From NCBI GenBank assembly GCA_023055425.1, contig JALGPY010000009.1, forward strand, positions 18,869,775 through 18,933,774: 64,000 nucleotides of DNA. The letters are read 5' to 3'. Shown here one piece after another: positions 57,880 to 64,000 of the stretch (position 1 is the first letter of the stretch; every line of letters starts with the position of its first letter). The position numbers and the translations under genes are program-made. A model generated the notes under the pieces. That model was not told where the DNA came from. It saw only the letters and a list, made by a program, of their open reading frames with translations, and did no database searches. The stretch comes from Linanthus parryae (lineage: Eukaryota; Streptophyta; Magnoliopsida; Ericales; Polemoniaceae).

Positions 57880-60800
57880 AAGTGCAGAAGTGGATTATCG
57901 ATAGTGGTTTCTCCAGACACATGAGTGGAATGAGTTATTTATTCACTGAATTGGAAGAACAACCAGGAGTAACAATCACACTTGTTGACAAATGAAAATG
58001 CAATATCATATGAATTGGTAAAGTTGGTAATGATTTGAAAATTCTATTTCAGATGTTTATCTTGTAGATGGTCTAAAGTTTAATCTGCTTAGTGTATCTC
58101 AATTGTGTGGTAAACTTAATAAGGTTATATTTGACCAGGATAAATTTGGGTGCAAGATGAAAAATCTCGCAATTGCACACTCACTGCTCCAAGGTCAAAC
58201 AATGTTTATTCTTTGAATACTAACAAAGTTGGAGGAGAAAGTCTGTAATGTCTTTTGGCTTTGAAAGAGGATTCAAAACTTTGGAATAGAAGGCTTGGAC
58301 ACATGATCTTGCATATATTGAACAAACTAGTCTATAAGGACCTATTCAGAGGACTACCATCCATCAAATCTAAAGATGAAGAGGTATGCAAGTCTTGTGC
58401 TCAAGGAAAACAATCAAGGAGCTCATTCAAGCCAAAGACCTTTGTAAGTACAACTAGACCCATTGAACTACTTCATATGGATCTGTGTGGTCCTATGAGA
58501 GTTCTAACTCCAAAGGGTAAGAAGTAGATCCTGGTTGTTGTAGATGATATCTCTAGATTTACTTGGGTAATGTTTTTAAGAGAAAAGTTTGAGGCTCTGT
58601 CTGAATTTTCAAAACTTTGTAAAGAGCTTCAAACTTTGAAAAACCTGCCTATTGCTTCAATAAGGAGTGATCATGGAAGAAAATTTGATAAACTAAAGTT
58701 TGATATATTCTATGCCATGTTTGGTATCTCTCACAACTTTGCTGCTCCTAGAACTCCTCAACAAAATGATGTAGTTTATAGGAAAACATGACTCTTGAGG
58801 ACATGTCTTGGACAACGCTTTTGGAAAACAAATTTCCAAAGTCTTTTTGGGCAGAGGCTGTTAATAATGCAAATTACATTTTGAATAGGGTCCTGATTAG
58901 GTCAATTTTAAAGAAGACTCCTTATCAACTTTTCAAAGGAAAAAAGCAATAGATTTTTTTATTTCAAACCTTTTGGCTGTACTTCTTTTGTTCACAACAA
59001 TGGAAATGATAATCTTGGAAAATTTGATGCTAGGAGTGATGAAGGTATTTTCCTTGGTTATTATTTGATTAGCATAGCCTACAAAGTCTTTAATAAGAGA
59101 ACCAAACTTGTTGAGGAAAACATACATGTTATATTTGATAAAAGCAATGATTCTACTTTGAGTGAAGGTTTTGCAGACTTAAATTTGAACAAGCATGAGT
59201 CTGAGGATGAAGAAGATCCGCAGAATGGTTCTAAGATTAACACGTAGGAAACCAGAACAGATTTTCAAAGCCTTGAGAGTGGCTCTCAAAGCCTTGAATC
59301 AAAACTTCACGGAGCACAGAGTGGTCAAGCCACTGCATCAAGTTCTCAAGGCCTTGAAAAGATTCCTGGAGAACCAGAACCCTGGTCACCAAGAAAGAAG
59401 TTAAAATACCTATCATCCCATCCAGCAGAGAACATCATTTGTGATCCATCCACTGGTACACAAACAAGATCTCAGTTAAAGAAATTGCGTGCTTTTCATG
59501 CTATTGTGTCTCTTATAGAACCCAAGAATGTGAAAGCCGCATTGCAAGAAGCAGGCTAGATCATTGCAATGCAAAGTGAGCTAAATGAAATTGAGAGGAA
59601 CAAAGTCTGGAATCTAGTTCCTCCTCCCAAAGATCAGTCTATTATTGGAACAAGGTGGGTGTTTAGAAACAAGCTGGATGAAAATAGTAAGGTTATCAGG
59701 AATAAGGCAAGACTAGTAGTTCAAGCCTACAAACAAGAAAAAGGTATAGAATATGAGGAGACTTTTTCTCCAGTAGTCAGGTTAGAGGAAATAAGAATGT
59801 TACTTGCATTTGCATCACATGAGAACATCAAACTTTTTCAAATGGATGTTAAATGTGCATTTCTAAATGTTTATCTGCAAGAAGAAGTATATGTTGCTCA
59901 ACCTCCTGGTTTTGAAAGTTATGAGTTTCCAAATCATGTTTATAAGCTTGATAACGTTCTTTATGGTCTCAAACAAAATCCAAGAGCTTGGTATGAAATA
60001 TCGTCAAAGCTTTTTATTGAAAATGATTTCGAAAGAGGCTTAGTTGACAAAACACTTTTCATGAAGACACATGGGAGAAGACATTTTAGAAGTACATATA
60101 TATATAGTGTTGATATTTCGTTTGGTGCTACTAATGATTTTCTTTACAAGGATTTATCTGTTCTTATGAGCAGGGAATTTGAGATGAGCTTAATGGGAGA
60201 GCGAAGTTACTTTCTGGGACTTCATGTACATCAAATGAAGATAGAGCTTTCCTACACCAGAATAAGTACACCAATGACTTGTTGAAAAAGTATAATATGT
60301 CTCAGTCCAAGGTAGCCAAAACTCTCATGAGATTTATGCTATCCTTAGATAAAGATCAAAATGGTGAGAGTGTGAACCAGAAAGAGTTCAGAGGTATGAT
60401 TGGTTTACTGCTCTATCTTACTGCAAGTAGGCCATACATTATGTTTAGTGTTTGTATGTTTGCTAGATTCCAAGAAAAGAGTCTCACTTAGTTGTTGTCA
60501 AAATAATTTTCAGATATCTCAATGGTACCAAAGACTTAAGGCTTTCGTATCCTAAAAAGTGTAACTTCTCTTTGAATGGATATTCAGATGGTGATTTTGC
60601 AGGATATAAAGTTGACAGAAAAAGCACTTTAGGGTGTTGTCAATTCCTTGGATCATCCCTGATAAGATGGCATTCTGAAAAGCAAAATTCAGTGGCATTA
60701 TGAACAACAGAAGTTGAATACATAGCAGCAGGAGCTTGCCGCTCACAAGTGCTGTGGATAGCTCAACTGATGTGAGACACGGGTTATGACTTCAGAGATA

Positions 60801-61048
60801 TACCCATCAAATGTTACAGAACTAGTGCTATCTCAATTACAAAGAATTCAGTACAACATTCAAGGACTAAGCACATTGATGTCAAACATCGCTTAATTAG
60901 AGATCATGTGGAGAAAAGTGATGTATCTCTTGCATTTGTACCTACTAATGTGAAATTTGGTGATAGATTCACTAAACCATTTCTACATGATATATTCACA
61001 ACATTGAGAGCAGAACTTGGCATGTTGAACAAGGATGCACTGGTTTAG
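57880..61048 (+). pseudogene. Element E pol remnant
   Basis: Order as in Copia: protease site (KWIIDSGFSRHMSG, 57885-57925), GAG-pre-integrase (LWNRRLGHMILHILNKLV, 58275), integrase core with DLCGP and RSDHG but with tyrosine where the third catalytic glutamate belongs (PQQNDVVYRKT, 58760-58785). Reverse transcriptase follows at 59569-60285 (NKVWNLVPPP, QMDVKCAFLN, YGLKQNPRAW), where the YVDD box reads YSVDIS; then RNase H (GYSDGDFAGYKVDRKSTLGC, 60580) to the stop at 61046-61048. Stops occur at 58528, 58789 and elsewhere. Both enzymes have lost catalytic residues, so the element is dead. Confidence 0.9.
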
Positions 61049-61504
61049 GGGGAGCATCAGGTAAGTTATTTGTGTTTCAATGTTTAGAAAAGTTTTTCAA
61101 AACCTTGAAAAGCTTTTCAAAGCATTGAAAATTTTATCTGTAGTATAACAGTTTTTCAAAGCCTTGAATTCCTTTTCAAAGCTTTGAATATAAATCGGTA
61201 TACAATATGTTTCAATGAATGGATCACTAATGCTGAGTGTTATCTCAGTAGATAATTTCCTAGCATTTTTTTTACCTTATAAAACAAATCTTTTTCAGAT
61301 CAGTAATATACTATGTCTTTTCCACAAGTCACACACAATTTTGAATTTCAAATAAACATTCCTTCCTCAAATATTTAGGAAATATTTAGTTTCCTTATTT
61401 CACTCAAACTCTTCAGTATTTATCTTCCCTATTTTCTCTCTCTCTCACACAATCTCTCTGTCTCTTGTACCTTTCATGACTCTCTCTTCTAAACCCTAAA
61501 TCCG
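61049..61504 (+). other. Spacer between pol and the extra ORF
   Basis: Starts with a purine tract (TTAGGGGGAGCATCAG) after pol's stop. It contains at least four TTTCAAAGCCTTGAA-like palindromes at 61085-61195 and a CT-rich leader before the ATG at 61505. Confidence 0.55.
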
Positions 61505-62509
61505 ATGGATTCACAGAGATCTTCTCAAGGAATCAAGATGGATGGTGGCTCAAAGAAAGACACAGGAAAGAAAAACTAGATAAGAAGAAGTTCAAGCTAT
61601 CAGTGAAAGCTCCAGTTCTAGAAATGTAACTGCAATCAATCAGCCCACTCCTCCTCCAAAGAAGAAGAGCAAAAAGGACAAGCTTGATAGAACTGCTACT
61701 TCCAGCAGGAAGAAGTCAGATACAGTGGCTGCTTCTGGGAAACAAAAGGGGATTCAATTTGGTAGTCCAAGAAAGGAGAAGAAGGTAAAAAAGTTCATAA
61801 ATCAGACAAGGGGAAGAAAATACAGAGATCAGAAAAGAACAAAGGTAAGGAGATTCAGATTTACACTGAGAAGGACATAACTGAAAATAAAACATCTTCT
61901 GGTAAGAGATCTATTTCTACTCATTGGTTTATCAATCATGCTGCTAGAGGAATCTGGTTAGATGGATTTGCATGTGCTCCAATTGATTATTGTAGTATGA
62001 TGAATACTAGCATGCTGAATGATATGGATTTAGAGTGTATTAGGATATTGAAACAGAGTTCAATTTGGAAAATCCTAAATCCCTCTGAGATTGCATACCC
62101 TAGGCTTACCATAATTTTCTACCTGAATCTGAAACAAGTGAATTCTTTGGGTTTAACTATTTCATATAAGTTAGCTGGTATTTAGATGGAGTTAGATCAT
62201 GTTGAATTTGCAAATTCCTTGGGTTGTTCAAAGAGGTACAATACAGAAAACTACCCTAGTAAGATTGATGGTATAAATATGGCTAAGGAAGAGTTCTACT
62301 TGCCTAATATAGACAGTACTTCTAAGCAGTTAACTCATTATGTGTTAACTATTGAACCTTTGTTTACAATCCTGATGAGGTGTGTGGTACCAAAAGAGAA
62401 TTCAAAGGAATTGCTATATGATAGGCATTGTAAAACAACCCAGGATCTCTATTCACGGTTAATGCGACAATCACTACATTATTACTTAGAGAGATTACAT
62501 TTCATTTAG
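61505..62509 (+). pseudogene. Extra ORF downstream of pol in element E
   Basis: An ATG after a CT-rich leader opens a lysine/serine-rich N-terminus (MDSQRSSQGIKMDGGSKKDT), followed after frame changes by basic KKKSKKDK-type stretches and a folded-looking part from about 61920: THWFINHAARGIWLDGF, IWKILNPSEIAYPRLTIIFY, and after a TAG at about 62183, ELDHVEFANSLGCSKRYNTE to 62509. The order W..L..YP.LT..FY.NL..., then V.F....FA..L, resembles the uncharacterised plant transposon-associated domain that accompanies some retroelements. SIRE Copia elements have an envelope-like ORF here, but I see no convincing membrane anchor. Function unknown. Confidence 0.55.
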
Positions 62510-62515
62510 TGTATA

Positions 62516-64000
62516 CAATAAATCTTGTCGAGATTACAAAAAAATAAAATAAATTTGCGTGAATTCTAGTAATCTAATTTAAGCCCGTGACTTTGTCTCA
62601 ATTCGCGTTCCCATTCCCCCACCTCGATTGATGACCTGCAGTTTTAAAATAGCAAAAGCCGACGTAGTTTTGAAGAATATGATCAGTAAAAACTGAGTAA
62701 ATACATCTACGACATGTAAAGCAACGAGTGGCACATAAGCATGAGTTGAAACAAATCAGAAGATTTGAAACAATAAAACTAACAGGTTTGGGAATTTGGA
62801 ACAACTGAAAGTAACCGAGTAGCAAAAACCTCTTACTTTGAGAGCATTGAGAAACCACGAGTATTCGGTAATATATCCAGAGTAAACAAGTGCATTTAAG
62901 TTGATATCGATATTAGTTCATGAGTAGCCAAAGATTTTCAAATCATTTCAATCAATTAGGGCATATTAAGAGCCACACACAACATCAACAGAGTAGTCAA
63001 CTTTATTTCAAGTCCAATTTAACCGTTAAGTTTAGCTGAGCATGTCCATAGCCACCGGCATGATCGATGTAAACAGAGGGATCACAAAATAATCACAAAG
63101 GGTTCCTTCTAGGGTCTATCAAACCCTATTTCACCCGAGGTTTAAGGGAGCCCATACGTCAATCCCCGCTCACAACAATAGCTAAAAGGCCTTAAGTGTC
63201 GACACCCCTATACCGTAGTGACCCTTACAAGTATAAGTAGCACTCTATAGCCCTACAAACCCCTTGGCCGCAATACCTATGTACATTTTGGCTCAGCGGG
63301 GGTAGATTTGTGATCAATAAAGTTATATCCAATAAAAAAAAACATTGCTTCAATGGTCGTAGCCATATGTAACGGGAGGATCGATTGGCGCCTCTGTCCG
63401 GAGCCATTAATAAACAGAACTCTCTATATCGTCTTAAGTCTATTAGATGTATTTTATTACCTTTATTTCTCATAACCAAAGTTGGTATACAATCTTCACA
63501 AGTCATTTTCAAGAGTTCTTAGTATAAATTAATAATTGGACAGAGTTTTTCAGTAAAAATCATGCTTTTCATACTCTTCCAAATAAGACGGTATTCATTT
63601 AAAACGTCACACACATGGGCACAATGTGATAATTAAAGTTCACACATAATTATTTTATTTCTTCTCTTTATCATAGAAAAAATCATTTTACTTATCACAA
63701 GTAAAGTTCTAAGATTTATAAAGAGGATTAAATGTGTATCCAAACAATTCGAGTATAAATCATGCTTTTCATACTTTGTCAATCAACAAATATTCATTCG
63801 AGACATCACACAAACATTCACATTTTGATAGTAAAAGTAGAACATATGTACTTACAACTGAGATGAAGCACAACCAAAAGTAAGAAACTAAGTATAGCAC
63901 TCCAACGACAAGCACTCTCTCCTACGAGGTCGATGTCTACAATCACACGTATAACGTACTCGTTACAACCAATTACACATCGATCATAAAAATGCAAACC
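62516..64000. other. Unclassified repeat sequence at right edge
   Basis: No coding frame or transposon end is supported. An imperfect direct repeat of about 90 bases recurs with a period near 205: ATCATGCTTTTCATACT at 63560 and 63766, each followed by related ATTCATT...CATCACAC phrases. The tract could be the LTR or leader of an element that continues beyond 64000. Confidence 0.4.

Larger units (their letters stand above)
46925..62515 (+). mobile_element. Copia element E with extra ORF after pol, truncated, split by C2
   Basis: Plus-strand Copia element. The 5' LTR (46925-47589 plus 55724-56080; left end approximate) is followed by primer-binding site TGGTATCAGAGC at 56083, decayed gag, protease, integrase, reverse transcriptase and RNase H to 61048, then an additional ORF to 62509. 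No 3' LTR can be recognised before the sequence changes near 62515, so the right end appears lost. An extra ORF after pol recalls the SIRE lineage. TTTCAAAGCTTTGAAA-like palindromes recur through LTR, spacers and coding parts. Confidence 0.8.

Overview
This 64 kb window looks like intergenic, transposon-packed DNA of a flowering plant, most likely a eudicot. I recognise no intact cellular gene. Plant-specific signs are Copia retrotransposons primed by initiator tRNA-Met (TGGTATCAGAGC sites), a Tat-lineage Ty3/Gypsy element with an archaeal-type RNase H and an antisense plant-mobile-domain gene, a plant hAT transposase, a Helitron with TC...CTAGT ends, and MULE remnants. The species cannot be named from sequence alone.

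Layout, left to right. 1-2056: the 5' end (on the minus strand) of a Copia element, C1, running off the left edge. 2062-4693 and 8586-13371: two copies of one duplicated block, each holding a DNA element with long terminal inverted repeats (T1, T2). Copy 2 is interrupted by a short LTR element with only a gag-like ORF, 10715-12841, flanked by a perfect 5-bp target duplication. Between the copies, 4694-8585 carries MULE-like remnants and an array of near-palindromic TCGAACT...AGTTCGA motifs. 13322-22750: a non-coding unit (modules A and B) amplified several times and later hit by a tRNA-bearing repeat and a Helitron. 22853-25626: a defective hAT transposon. 25635-28257: decayed sequence ending in a C-rich low-complexity tract.

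28258-45139 is a three-level nest. Copia element D (plus strand) has a solo LTR of family E inserted in its own LTR (target duplication CAGTT). That solo LTR has in turn received a 12.8 kb Tat Gypsy element (minus strand, target duplication CCTTC). The Gypsy element lacks gag and protease, keeps reverse transcriptase, RNase H and integrase (one frameshift), has tandem repeats beyond pol, and carries a five-exon antisense gene with a plant mobile domain.

45140-46924 holds a MULE transposase fragment and unclassified repeats. 46925-62515 is a degraded Copia element of family E (plus strand) with an extra ORF after pol. Its 5' LTR is split by a complete but decayed Copia element C2 (47590-55718, minus strand, target duplication ATTAG), a relative of C1. 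62516-64000 is unclassified repeat.

All gene products described are transposon proteins, nearly all broken. The most interesting object is the Tat element: it combines loss of gag, a duplicated zinc-finger-like module in front of integrase, and a spliced antisense plant-mobile-domain gene with its own promoter-like sequence.
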